A stretch of 64,000 bases of DNA from Streptomyces sp. SA15. GTDB taxonomy: Bacteria; Actinomycetota; Actinomycetes; Streptomycetales; Streptomycetaceae. Made by a program: the position numbers and the translations under genes. The notes under the pieces were generated by a model that worked only from the letters and a program-made list of their open reading frames with translations, did no database searches and was not told where the DNA came from. The stretch covers positions 1-64,000 of the forward strand of contig NZ_NTGE01000221.1 of assembly GCF_002291145.1 (NCBI RefSeq), read 5' to 3'. This document shows positions 16,826-24,812 of this stretch, in pieces. Each line of letters starts with the position of its first letter. Position 1 is the stretch's first letter.

Positions 16826-17896
16826 TCACCGCTCACCCAGCGTCACCTCCACGGTCCTCTTCCTGCCGTCGCGCGTGAAGGTGACCGGTGTCCTGTCTCC
16901 CGGCCTGTGTGCCGCCAGGGCCTCGGCCAGCGAGGTGATGGTGGTGATGGCCGTGTCACCCATCTTGGTGATGATGTCCCCGGCTTCGATGCCCGCCTTG
17001 TCGGCGGCGCCGCCGCGCGTCACCTCGACCACGGCCACCCCGGCGGCCCGGTAGGCGTCGTCGACGACCGTACGACCGGTGATGCCGAGCCCGGCCCGAC
17101 CCGAGTCGGTGACCCGGCCCTCCTTGACGATCTGATCGGCGATGGTCCTCACCGTCGACGCCGGGATCGCGAACCCGATGCCGGGCGCCGCGCTGTCGCC
17201 GAGGCCGGGGTCGGTGGCGGCGAGCGTCGGAATGCCGATGACCCGCCCGTCGAGGTTCACCAGCGCGCCCCCGCTGTTGCCGGGGTTGATCGCGGCCGAG
17301 GTCTGCACCATGTTGGCGATCGTCGCGCCCGTACCGCCGTCCGCCCGGCTCTCGGTGACGGTCCGTCCGGTCGCCGACACGATCCCCTGCGTCACGCTGG
17401 ACGACAGCCCGAGCGGCGACCCCATGGCGAGGACGATCTGCCCCACCTCGACCTTCGACGAGTCACCGAAGGCCGCCGCCTTCAGCCCGCCCGGAACCCT
17501 GTCCAGCTTGATGACGGCGAGGTCCTGCTCCGGATACGAGAAGACGAGCGTCGCGGCGAGGGCGTCCTCGCTGTTGGCCATCGTCACCTGGAAGGTCTTC
17601 TCGCCCCCGACGACATGGGCGTTGGTGACGATGTGGCCCCGGCGGTCGTACACCACCCCCGATCCCAGATCGTTCCTGGCCTGGATCTGCACGACCGAGG
17701 GCAGGACGTCCCTGATCACCTTCTGGTAGTCGTTCTGCAGCTCGTTGTCCACGGCGGGAAGGGCGGCCTGCGCGCTCGAGTCCTCCTTCTCACCGGAGGA
17801 ACCCGAGGAACCGGAGCCCGTGCATCCGGACAGGAGTGCGACGGAACACGCGAGCACGGCGACCAGCCGCAGGGCACGGATACGAGAGGGAACCAT
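16826..17896 (-). CDS. HtrA/DegP-type S1C serine protease lipoprotein
   Basis: 356 residues, ATG at 17894-17896. Lipoprotein signal with lipobox LLSGC (Cys25) then a Gly/Ser linker, so the enzyme faces outside. The trypsin-like domain shows the triad His in TNAHVVGG, Asp in EQDLAVIKL and Ser in INPGNSGGALV. A C-terminal PDZ domain (from about residue 260: GLGITGRTVVDD, AGIEAGDIITKMG) should bind unfolded or C-terminal peptides. Role: extracytoplasmic protein quality control. It shares the terminator at 16799-16822 with its convergent neighbour. Confidence 0.92.
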   Translation of the reverse strand: MVPSRIRALRLVAVLACSVALLSGCTGSGSSGSSGEKEDSSAQAALPAVDNELQNDYQKVIRDVLPSVVQIQARNDLGSGVVYDRRGHIVTNAHVVGGEKTFQVTMANSEDALAATLVFSYPEQDLAVIKLDRVPGGLKAAAFGDSSKVEVGQIVLAMGSPLGLSSSVTQGIVSATGRTVTESRADGGTGATIANMVQTSAAINPGNSGGALVNLDGRVIGIPTLAATDPGLGDSAAPGIGFAIPASTVRTIADQIVKEGRVTDSGRAGLGITGRTVVDDAYRAAGVAVVEVTRGGAADKAGIEAGDIITKMGDTAITTITSLAEALAAHRPGDRTPVTFTRDGRKRTVEVTLGER

Positions 17897-17952
17897 GCCC
17901 CGAGTTTCCCTTTAGGGTGAATGTCCGGCTTGTGCTGCACGCCCGAACGGGC

Positions 17953-18741
17953 TCAGCCGCGCACCCCGCACAGGTGCAGCAACGCCGAGACCCCCCGATA
18001 CGGATCCGTCCGCCCGGCCCGCTCCTCGACCGCCAGCAGCGCCTCCATGTCGGCCGGGATCTCCGCGTCGTCGGCCGCCGTGTCGGTGAAGACCCGCACG
18101 CCGTACCACGCCTGAAGCGGGGCTCCGATGCCGGCGAGCGTCGCGGTGAGCGTCTCCAGCCGGTCGGCCCGCACATCGAGCCCCAGCCGGTTCCTGTACG
18201 CGGTGGTGTCGAAGGCGGCGAGCGCCGAAGCCCAGTCCCCGCCCAGTCCCGGCCGCATCGCCAGCGCGTCGCCGTTCCGCACGAGCAGCGACAGCAGCCC
18301 GCCGTGGGCCAGCATCCGCGCCAGCCCCGCCAGCAGCGGGTCCGGCTCCTCGACGTACATGAGTACGCCGTGGCACAGCACGACGTCGAAGCTGCCCGGC
18401 AGGAAGTGCACCCCGGTGTCCCGGCCGTCCCCCTGGACGAGCCGCACCCGCTCCCGGATCCCCTCGGGCTCGGCGGCAAGAACCTCCCGGGCGGCAGAGA
18501 TCATCGTGGGGTCCTGCTCGACGCCGGTGACCTGATGCCCGGCCCGAGCCAGGCGCAACGCCTGCGTGCCCTGGCCCATCCCCACATCGAGCACCCGCAG
18601 CCGCCGCCCGACCGGGAACCGCCCGACTATCTGCTCGTCGAGCTGCCGGGCCACCAGCTCCTGGCGTACGACGTCCCGCAGCCCGCCCACCTTGTTCAGC
18701 CAGGCATCCGCCGCGCCCCCGGTGAACGGCGTCGTGCTCAG
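17953..18741 (-). CDS. SAM-dependent methyltransferase with apparent CTG start
   Basis: 262 residues if translation begins at CTG 18739-18741, which overlaps the TGA of the DUF3043 gene as CTGA and has GGGGAG 6 nt upstream. No ATG or GTG near the expected N terminus fits as well. The SAM-binding motif LRVLDVGMGQGTQALRLA lies near residue 45, with GVEQDPTMI and FDVVLCHGVLMYVEEPD following, as in class I methyltransferases. The C-terminal part resembles the CmoA/SmtA-like type (WYGVRVFTD). Substrate unknown. Translationally coupled to the upstream gene. Confidence 0.82.
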   Translation of the reverse strand: MSTTPFTGGAADAWLNKVGGLRDVVRQELVARQLDEQIVGRFPVGRRLRVLDVGMGQGTQALRLARAGHQVTGVEQDPTMISAAREVLAAEPEGIRERVRLVQGDGRDTGVHFLPGSFDVVLCHGVLMYVEEPDPLLAGLARMLAHGGLLSLLVRNGDALAMRPGLGGDWASALAAFDTTAYRNRLGLDVRADRLETLTATLAGIGAPLQAWYGVRVFTDTAADDAEIPADMEALLAVEERAGRTDPYRGVSALLHLCGVRG

Positions 18742-19337
18742 GGCCGCTCCCCGCGCTTGACCTGCGGCTTCGGCAGCCGGAGCCGGCGCATCTGGAGGGA
18801 GCGCATGAGCGCGTAGGCGACCGCGCCCTTGCGGTTGTCGTCCGGGAAGCGCTCGGCGAGCCGCTTCTTCAGACGGAACCCGGTGGCGAACGAGTCGAGC
18901 ACGATCAGCACGATCACGACCAGCCACAGCAGCAGTGCGATGCTCTGCAGCGCCCCCACCCGCACCATGCTCAGCACGAGGATGACCACGGCCATCGGCA
19001 GGAAGAACTCCGCCACGTTGAACCGCGAGTCGATGAAGTCGCGCGCGAACTTGCGGACCGGGCCCTTGTCGCGCACCGGCAGATACCGCTCGTCACCGCC
19101 GGCGAGCGCCTGGCGCTGCTTCTCCAACTGCGCACGCCGCTCGCCGCGCTGACGCTTGGCGGCATCCTTGCGCGTCATCGACGTGTTGGCGACGCTGCGG
19201 CGCTGGCCCTGGGCCTCACTGCGCTTGGGCGTCGGGCGACCCTTCGGGGCCTGCGGGTCTCGGGGCTGCTTGGAGTCGGTCGGCGACGCCTTGTCGGCGG
19301 TCGCGGCCTTCTCATCCTTGGCACGGCTACGGAACAC
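18738..19337 (-). CDS. DUF3043 membrane protein
   Basis: 199 residues from GTG 19335-19337 (FRSRAKDEKAA); a longer start to 19412 cannot be excluded. A highly basic N-terminal half full of Lys/Arg/Gln precedes two closely spaced membrane helices (FFLPMAVVILVLSMV and IALLLWLVVIVLIVLDSF), then a basic tail. Family function is unknown; the M. tuberculosis counterpart (Rv2206, from memory) lies next to cobT. It is divergent from pspA, separated by 283 bp. Confidence 0.82.
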   Translation of the reverse strand: MFRSRAKDEKAATADKASPTDSKQPRDPQAPKGRPTPKRSEAQGQRRSVANTSMTRKDAAKRQRGERRAQLEKQRQALAGGDERYLPVRDKGPVRKFARDFIDSRFNVAEFFLPMAVVILVLSMVRVGALQSIALLLWLVVIVLIVLDSFATGFRLKKRLAERFPDDNRKGAVAYALMRSLQMRRLRLPKPQVKRGERP

Positions 19338-19436
19338 AAAACCCAAGGGTACGGGGTTCGGGCGCATGGACCCCAGCCCCATGGGGAACGATCCGGCAAC
19401 ACCAGTCGTCATGCAGTGGGGACAGAGGGGACGTCC

Positions 19437-19467
19437 GGTGACCTACTGCTCATCCCTGAAGGTCACC
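19437..19467. promoter_or_regulatory. Inverted repeat in the pspA / DUF3043 divergent region
   Basis: GGTGACC (19437-19443) and GGTCACC (19461-19467) form a 7-bp inverted repeat 17 bp apart; both arms are also followed by TACT. This could be an operator for the divergent pair. No regulator is identified. Confidence 0.35.
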
Positions 19468-19620
19468 TACTCCTTACGCCGGAGCAAGGACTTCGTCAGT
19501 CGTCCTTGGGGATGAGCGCATCCGTCCCCGAACAGTGCGGTAATGGATGCAGGGCCCGTACTGTGGGTTCTGTCGCAGGAGCTGGAGCTGGAGTCCGTCA
19601 GAAGGGGGCGCGCGAAGCCC

Positions 19621-20415
19621 ATGAGCGGTGTCATGAAGCGTATGGGGATGATCTTCCGCGCGAAGGCGAACAAGGCCCTTGACCGGGCCGAGGACCCGCG
19701 CGAGACCCTCGATTACTCGTACCAGAAGCAGCTGGAGCTGCTCCAGAAGGTGCGCCGTGGCGTGGCGGACGTGGCCACGTCGCGCAAGCGCCTGGAGCTC
19801 CAGATGAACCAGTTGCAGTCCCAGTCGACCAAGCTGGAGGACCAGGGCCGCAAGGCGCTCGCGCTCGGCCGCGAGGACCTGGCCCGTGAGGCGCTCTCCC
19901 GCCGCGCCGCGCTCACGCAGCAGGTGACGGACCTCGAGACGCAGCACGCGACCCTCCAGGGCGAGGAGGAGAAGCTCACCCTGGCGGCCCAGCGACTCCA
20001 GGCCAAGGTCGACGCCTTCCGCACGAAGAAGGAGACGATCAAGGCCACGTACACGGCGGCCCAGGCGCAGACCCGGATCGGCGAGGCGTTCTCCGGCATC
20101 TCCGAGGAGATGGGCGACGTCGGCCTGGCCATCCAGCGCGCCGAGGACAAGACGGCGCAGCTCCAGGCCCGCGCCGGCGCGATCGACGAACTGCTCGCCT
20201 CGGGCGCCCTGGACGACCAGTCCGGCATGCACAAGGACGACATCCAGGCCGAGCTGGACCGGCTCTCCGGTGGTACGGATGTAGAGCTGGAGCTGCAGCG
20301 CATGAAGGCGGAGCTGGCCGGCGGTAGCTCCGGGCAGCAGGCCATCGAAGGTGGCACGAGCCAGCAGCAGTCCCAGCAGCAGTCGCAGGACACCCCCCGC
20401 TTCGACAAGCAGTAG
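19621..20415 (+). CDS. pspA: Phage shock protein A (PspA/IM30/Vipp1 family)
   Basis: 264-residue, almost wholly helical coiled-coil protein of the ESCRT-III-like PspA family that binds stressed membrane. The N-terminal amphipathic helix is in GVMKRMGMIFRAKANKALD, followed by EDPRETLDYSYQKQ and long heptad-rich helices to about residue 220. A Gln/Ser-rich tail ends the protein. The start is ATG 19621; the more upstream GTG/ATG at 19543 adds unrelated residues. Followed 42 bp later by a PspAA-type partner, the usual actinobacterial pairing. Confidence 0.94.
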   Translation: MSGVMKRMGMIFRAKANKALDRAEDPRETLDYSYQKQLELLQKVRRGVADVATSRKRLELQMNQLQSQSTKLEDQGRKALALGREDLAREALSRRAALTQQVTDLETQHATLQGEEEKLTLAAQRLQAKVDAFRTKKETIKATYTAAQAQTRIGEAFSGISEEMGDVGLAIQRAEDKTAQLQARAGAIDELLASGALDDQSGMHKDDIQAELDRLSGGTDVELELQRMKAELAGGSSGQQAIEGGTSQQQSQQQSQDTPRFDKQ

Positions 20416-20457
20416 CCACACCGGACGACAGCCGGGGCCCACGCCTAGGAGGGCGAC

Positions 20458-20748
20458 ATGATCGTACGGATCATGGGGGAGGGGCAGGTGAGGCTGGCCG
20501 ACAGCCACCTCGCCGAACTGAACAAGCTGGACGACGAACTGCTCGCCGAGATGGAGAGCGGCGACAGCCCCGGCTTCCGCGCCACCTTGCACGCGCTCCT
20601 GGACAAGGTCCGGGAGCTCGGCACCCCGCTGCCCGACGACTCCCTCGAACCCTCGGAACTGATCCTGCCGTCGCCGGACGCGACGCTGGAGGAGGTCCGG
20701 GAACTGCTGAGCGACGACGGATTGATCCCGGGCGCTCTGGGCGCGTAG
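20458..20748 (+). CDS. PspA-associated protein (PspAA domain)
   Basis: 96 residues from ATG 20458 with TAGGAGGGCGAC upstream. Starts MIVRIMGEGQVRLADSHL and continues with helices rich in Leu/Glu; LLSDDGLIPGALGA ends it. This matches the small PspAA domain often encoded after PspA in actinobacteria and cyanobacteria, thought to modulate PspA (knowledge). It is in the pspA operon and is followed by a hairpin at 20815-20835. Confidence 0.8.
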   Translation: MIVRIMGEGQVRLADSHLAELNKLDDELLAEMESGDSPGFRATLHALLDKVRELGTPLPDDSLEPSELILPSPDATLEEVRELLSDDGLIPGALGA

Positions 20749-20814
20749 CCCCGCAGAAGCGAGGCCCACCTCTCAGCCCCCGAGTCGAGTGGTGGGTGGG
20801 CACAGGCCCCAGGG

Positions 20815-20835
20815 TCTGGGGGCGGAGCCCCCGGA
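20815..20835 (+). terminator. Hairpin after the psp genes
   Basis: GGGGGC (20818-20823) - GGA - GCCCCC (20827-20832), extended by TC/GA ends. This GGGGGCGGAGCCCCC motif is a very frequent Streptomyces intergenic hairpin. Confidence 0.6.
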
Positions 20836-20925
20836 CGGGCCCGCACCCACGCCGGTCACAAAATCAGGAAACCCACAGGTAGCCCCCGTTCCGCCCCCGC
20901 CAGGGCCCCCGTACCTTTGACAACC

Positions 20926-22155
20926 GTGAGCACACTGGACCGCGCCCGGCGTCACCTGAAGGCACACCCCATGGCGCTGGACGCGGCGCTGGCAGCCGGC
21001 GTAACCCTCTGCATGGTGGCCGGCTCCTTCGTGGACCCACGCGGACCGGACGGCGTCACCTGGGGCATGCGCACGCCCGCCTCCCTCAGCCTGGTCCTCA
21101 TCGCCCTGTGCTCCACGGCCCTCGTGTTCCGCCGCCGCGCCCCGATGACGGTCCTCGCCCTCACCGGCACCTTCTCCCTGATCGAGTCCGTCACCGGCGA
21201 CCCCCGTGCCCCCGTCGCCATGTCCGCGGTCATCGCCCTCTACACCGTCGCCTCCACCACCGACCGCCCCACCACCTGGCGCGTCGGCCTGCTCACCATG
21301 ACGGTCCTCACCGGCGCCGCGATGCTCGCCGGGCCCCTCCCGTGGTACGCCCAGGAGAATCTCGGCATCTTCGCCTGGACCGGCATCGGCGCCACCGCGG
21401 GCGACGCCGTCCGCAGCCGCCGCGCCTTCGTCCACGCCATAAGAGAACGCGCCGAGCGCGCGGAGCGCACCCGCGAGGAGGAGGCCCGCCGCCGCGTCGC
21501 CGAGGAACGCCTGCGCATCGCCCGCGACCTGCACGACGTCGTCGCCCACCACATCGCCCTGGTCAACGTCCAGGCCGGAGTCGCCGCCCATGTCATGGAC
21601 AAGCGCCCCGACCAGGCCAAGGAAGCCCTCGCGCACGTACGCGAGGCCAGCCGCTCCGCGCTCAACGAACTCCGCGCCACCGTCGGTCTGCTCCGCCAGT
21701 CCGGCGACCCGGAGGCACCGACCGAACCCGCCCCCGGTCTCGACCGGCTCGACGAACTCGTCGGCACCTTCCGCAGCGCCGGCCTGCACGTCGAGGTGGC
21801 CCGCGCCGACCAAGGCACCACCCTGCCCGCCGCCGTCGACCTGGCGGCCTTCCGCGTGATCCAGGAAGCCCTCACCAACGTGCAAAAGCACGCCGGTACG
21901 GAGGCGAAGGCCGAGGTCAGCGTCGTATGCGTGGGACCGAACATCGAGATCACCGTCCTCGACAACGGAGGCGGGGAGGACGACGACCCGGACAGCGGCG
22001 GCGGGCACGGACTGCTCGGCATGCGTGAGCGCGTCACCGCCCTGCGCGGCACCCTCACCACCGGTCCCCGCTACGGAGGCGGCTTCCGGGTCCATGCGAT
22101 CCTGCCGGTCAAGACCCGCACAGCCGCCACGGGAGACCCGGGGGAACCCGTATGA
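20926..22155 (+). CDS. NarL-type sensor histidine kinase
   Basis: 409 residues from GTG 20926. About five membrane helices in residues 15-170 form the sensor region without a large external loop. A coiled linker leads to the HisKA_3 phosphoacceptor in RIARDLHDVVAHHIAL (His near residue 203). The HATPase domain follows with the G boxes DNGGGEDDD and GHGLLGMRERV. It overlaps its response regulator by 4 bp (ATGA). Such intramembrane-sensing kinases often answer cell-envelope stress; the adjacent psp genes make that plausible here, but it is inference. Confidence 0.9.
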   Translation: MSTLDRARRHLKAHPMALDAALAAGVTLCMVAGSFVDPRGPDGVTWGMRTPASLSLVLIALCSTALVFRRRAPMTVLALTGTFSLIESVTGDPRAPVAMSAVIALYTVASTTDRPTTWRVGLLTMTVLTGAAMLAGPLPWYAQENLGIFAWTGIGATAGDAVRSRRAFVHAIRERAERAERTREEEARRRVAEERLRIARDLHDVVAHHIALVNVQAGVAAHVMDKRPDQAKEALAHVREASRSALNELRATVGLLRQSGDPEAPTEPAPGLDRLDELVGTFRSAGLHVEVARADQGTTLPAAVDLAAFRVIQEALTNVQKHAGTEAKAEVSVVCVGPNIEITVLDNGGGEDDDPDSGGGHGLLGMRERVTALRGTLTTGPRYGGGFRVHAILPVKTRTAATGDPGEPV

Positions 22156-22835
22156 CCATCCGCGTCCTGCTCGCCGACGACCAGGCGCTGCTGCGCAGCG
22201 CGTTCCGCGTGCTCGTCGACTCCGAGCCCGACATGGAGGTCGTGGGCGAGGCCTCCGACGGCGCGGAGGCGGTGCGGCTGACCAAGGAACAGCGCGCCGA
22301 CGTCGTGCTGATGGACATCCGGATGCCCGGCACGGACGGCCTCGCGGCCACCCGCATGATCAGCGCCGATCCCTCCCTCGCCCATGTCCGTGTGGTCATC
22401 CTGACCACCTTCGAGGTCGACGACTACGTCGTGCAGTCGCTGCGCGCGGGCGCCTCCGGCTTCCTGGGCAAGGGCTCCGAGCCCGACGAGCTGCTCAGCG
22501 CGATCCGGGTCGCGGCCGGCGGCGAGGCCCTGCTCTCCCCGGCGGCGACCAAGGGCCTGATCGCCCGTTTCCTCGCGCAGGGCGACGCGGGGGACGACGA
22601 CCGCGACCCCGCCCGCGCGCAGCGCCTCGACGCGCTCACCGTGCGGGAGCGCGAGGTGCTGGTGCAGGTCGCCGGCGGCCACTCCAACGACGAGATCGCC
22701 GAGCGCCTCGAGGTCAGCCCGCTCACCGTGAAGACACACGTCAACCGGGCCATGGCCAAGCTGGGCGCGCGTGACCGGGCCCAGCTCGTGGTGATCGCGT
22801 ACGAGTCGGGGCTGGTACGTCCAAGGGTGGAGTGA
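22152..22835 (+). CDS. NarL/LuxR-type response regulator
   Basis: 227 residues. Receiver domain with LLADDQALL (acid pocket), phosphoacceptor Asp in VVLMDIRMPGTDG (near residue 55), Thr in ILTTFE and Lys in FLGKGS. The C-terminal LuxR helix-turn-helix is LTVREREVLVQVAGG to VKTHVNRAMAKLGARDR. Translationally coupled to the histidine kinase and convergent with nadA. Confidence 0.94.
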   Translation: MTIRVLLADDQALLRSAFRVLVDSEPDMEVVGEASDGAEAVRLTKEQRADVVLMDIRMPGTDGLAATRMISADPSLAHVRVVILTTFEVDDYVVQSLRAGASGFLGKGSEPDELLSAIRVAAGGEALLSPAATKGLIARFLAQGDAGDDDRDPARAQRLDALTVREREVLVQVAGGHSNDEIAERLEVSPLTVKTHVNRAMAKLGARDRAQLVVIAYESGLVRPRVE

Positions 22836-22906
22836 CTGTCTTCAGCCTCGACCCCGCCCACCCCCAGCGGAAACCCGCCTCGGGGTGAACGGGGCCGGAA
22901 ACAGGG

Positions 22907-24103
22907 CTACGGCAACGCCAGCATCCGCTCCAGCGCCAGCTTCGCGAACGCCTCCGTCTCCTTGTCGACCTCGATGCGGTTGACCAGGTTGCCCTCGGCC
23001 AGGGACTCCAGGGCCCAGACCAGGTGGGGGAGGTCGATGCGGTTCATCGTCGAGCAGAAGCAGACCGTCTTGTCGAGGAAGACGATCTCCTTGCCCTCGG
23101 GCGCGAAACGGTTCGCCAGGCGGCGGACCAGGTTCAGCTCCGTGCCGATGGCCCACTTGGAACCGGCCGGCGCGGCCTCCAGGGCCTTGATGATGTACTC
23201 CGTCGAGCCGACGTGGTCCGCGGCCGCCACGACCTCGTTCTTGCACTCGGGGTGGACGAGGACGTTCACGCCGGGGATCCGGGCGCGCACGTCGTTCACC
23301 GAGTCGAGGCTGAAGCGGCCGTGCACCGAGCAGTGGCCCCGCCACAGGATCATCTTCGCGGCGCGCAGCTGCTCCGCGGTCAGGCCGCCGTTCGGCTTGT
23401 GCGGGTTGTAGACCACGCAGTCGTCCAGGGACATGCCCATGTCCCGGACCGCCGTGTTGCGCCCGAGGTGCTGGTCGGGCAGGAACAGCACCTTTGTCGT
23501 TGAGGGCTCCCCCTGCTGGAAAGCCCACTCCAGGGCCCGCTTCGCGTTCGACGACGTGCAGATCGTGCCGCCGTGCTTGCCCGTGAACGCCTTGATGTCC
23601 GCGGAGGAGTTCATGTACGAGACGGGCACGACCTGCTCGGCTATGCCGGCCTCGGTCAGCACGTCCCAGCACTCGGCGACCTGCTCGGCCGTCGCCATGT
23701 CGGCCATGGAGCAGCCGGCCGCCAGATCGGGCAGGACGACCTTCTGGTCGTCGGACGTCAGGATGTCCGCGGACTCCGCCATGAAGTGCACACCGCAGAA
23801 CACGATGTACTCGGCCTCCGGGCGCGCGGCCGCGTCCCTGGCCAGCTTGAAGGAGTCACCCGTGACGTCGGCGAACTGGATGACCTCGTCGCGCTGGTAG
23901 TGGTGGCCGAGCACGAACACCTTGTCGCCGAGCTTCTCCTTGGCCGCGCGGGCGCGCTCGACCAGGTCGGGGTCGGACGGCGAGGGCAGGTCGCCGGGAC
24001 ACTCGACACCGCGCTCGCTCTTCGGGTCGGCCTCACGGCCGAGGAGCAGCAGGGCAAGAGGAGTCGGCTGTACGTCGAGCTCCGGGGTCTGGGCGGTGGT
24101 CAC
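22907..24103 (-). CDS. nadA: Quinolinate synthase
   Basis: Condenses iminoaspartate with dihydroxyacetone phosphate to quinolinate in NAD synthesis, using a [4Fe-4S] cluster. 398 residues from GTG 24101-24103, chosen because AAAGGG lies 8 nt upstream. Signatures: VFVLGHHYQRDEV, IVFCGVHFMAESADIL, PDLAAGCSMADMA, VHPECKNEV and the C-terminal CFCSTMNRID. The three cluster cysteines fall in FCGVHFM, VHPEC and VCFCST. Here nadA stands alone, without nadB/nadC beside it. The divergent upstream region carries overlapping inverted repeats. Confidence 0.96.
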   Translation of the reverse strand: MTTAQTPELDVQPTPLALLLLGREADPKSERGVECPGDLPSPSDPDLVERARAAKEKLGDKVFVLGHHYQRDEVIQFADVTGDSFKLARDAAARPEAEYIVFCGVHFMAESADILTSDDQKVVLPDLAAGCSMADMATAEQVAECWDVLTEAGIAEQVVPVSYMNSSADIKAFTGKHGGTICTSSNAKRALEWAFQQGEPSTTKVLFLPDQHLGRNTAVRDMGMSLDDCVVYNPHKPNGGLTAEQLRAAKMILWRGHCSVHGRFSLDSVNDVRARIPGVNVLVHPECKNEVVAAADHVGSTEYIIKALEAAPAGSKWAIGTELNLVRRLANRFAPEGKEIVFLDKTVCFCSTMNRIDLPHLVWALESLAEGNLVNRIEVDKETEAFAKLALERMLALP

Positions 24104-24126
24104 GACACGCACCCTTTCTACTTTTC

Positions 24127-24199
24127 GTCGAACTGACGCTATTTATCATAAACGCTTCACGTCAGTTTGACGACGGTCATAGCGTCGATGTGACGTGAA
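24127..24199. promoter_or_regulatory. Nested inverted repeats upstream of nadA
   Basis: Two overlapping inverted repeats in an unusually AT-rich patch. AACTGACG (24131-24138) pairs with CGTCAGTT (24160-24167). TTCACGTCA (24156-24164) pairs with TGACGTGAA (24191-24199). They share the same central arm, so the two pairings are mutually exclusive. A TATGAT-like -10 for nadA (24145-24150 on the minus strand) sits inside the first repeat, which suits repressor control. Confidence 0.55.
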
Positions 24200-24305
24200 T
24201 CCCGCAGGCGGGAAGAAGGCCGCTGTTCGCTTCAGTGCGGGTGTGCGAGCATGAAGGAACAGGCGAAAAGAACAAGTGCCGCCCGGAATGAATCCGCGGC
24301 CCCGT

Positions 24306-24317
24306 CGGTTGCAACCG
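24306..24317. promoter_or_regulatory. 12-bp palindrome upstream of the Fe-S carrier gene
   Basis: CGGTTGCAACCG is a perfect palindrome 39 bp before the erpA-like start codon and could be an operator. No regulator is assigned. Confidence 0.35.
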
Positions 24318-24355
24318 TCGGCAAGCAGTCTCCGTACAACCCGGGAGAGATGTAG

Positions 24356-24712
24356 ATGTCCGTATCGGACGAGACCAGCACCGTCACCGACGGCATCATC
24401 CTGTCCGACGCCGCCGCGGCGAAGGTCAAGGCCCTGCTCGACCAGGAAGGCCGTGACGACCTGGCTCTGCGTGTCGCCGTTCAGCCCGGTGGCTGCTCCG
24501 GCCTGCGCTACCAGCTCTTCTTCGACGAGCGTTCCCTCGACGGCGACGTCGTCAAGGACTTCGGCGGCGTGAAGGTCGTCACCGATCGCATGAGCGCCCC
24601 GTACCTGGGCGGTGCGTCGATCGACTTCGTCGACACCATCGAGAAGCAGGGCTTCACGATCGACAACCCGAACGCGACGGGCTCCTGCGCCTGCGGCGAC
24701 TCCTTCAGCTAG
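24356..24712 (+). CDS. erpA: A-type iron-sulfur carrier (HesB/ErpA family)
   Basis: 118 residues from ATG 24356, preceded by CGGGAGAG. Delivers Fe-S clusters to apoproteins. The three conserved cysteines are present: Cys in PGGCSGLRYQLFF and the C-terminal CACGDSFS pair. Length is normal. It is divergent from nadA, whose product needs a [4Fe-4S] cluster, and it ends at a very strong hairpin (24753-24787). M. tuberculosis has the same gene (Rv2204c) in this syntenic block. Confidence 0.93.
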   Translation: MSVSDETSTVTDGIILSDAAAAKVKALLDQEGRDDLALRVAVQPGGCSGLRYQLFFDERSLDGDVVKDFGGVKVVTDRMSAPYLGGASIDFVDTIEKQGFTIDNPNATGSCACGDSFS

Positions 24713-24752
24713 AGCGTCAGCTCTCTTCGGCTGCTTTCGGCTGAGCGACGAG

Positions 24753-24787
24753 AAGGCGGCGGCCCCCTCCGACAGGGCCGCCGCCTT
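24753..24787. terminator. Strong hairpin terminator
   Basis: Perfect 13-bp arms, AAGGCGGCGGCCC (24753-24765) and its complement (24775-24787), with a 9-nt loop. It lies between the convergent Fe-S carrier gene and the large membrane protein gene and can serve both. Confidence 0.85.
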
Positions 24788-24812
24788 CGCGCGTGTCCGG
24801 AGCTCTCCGGGG

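Noticed and set aside
24166..24171. TTGACG as a -35 for the Fe-S carrier gene
   Set aside because: No matching -10 lies at a suitable distance on the plus strand.
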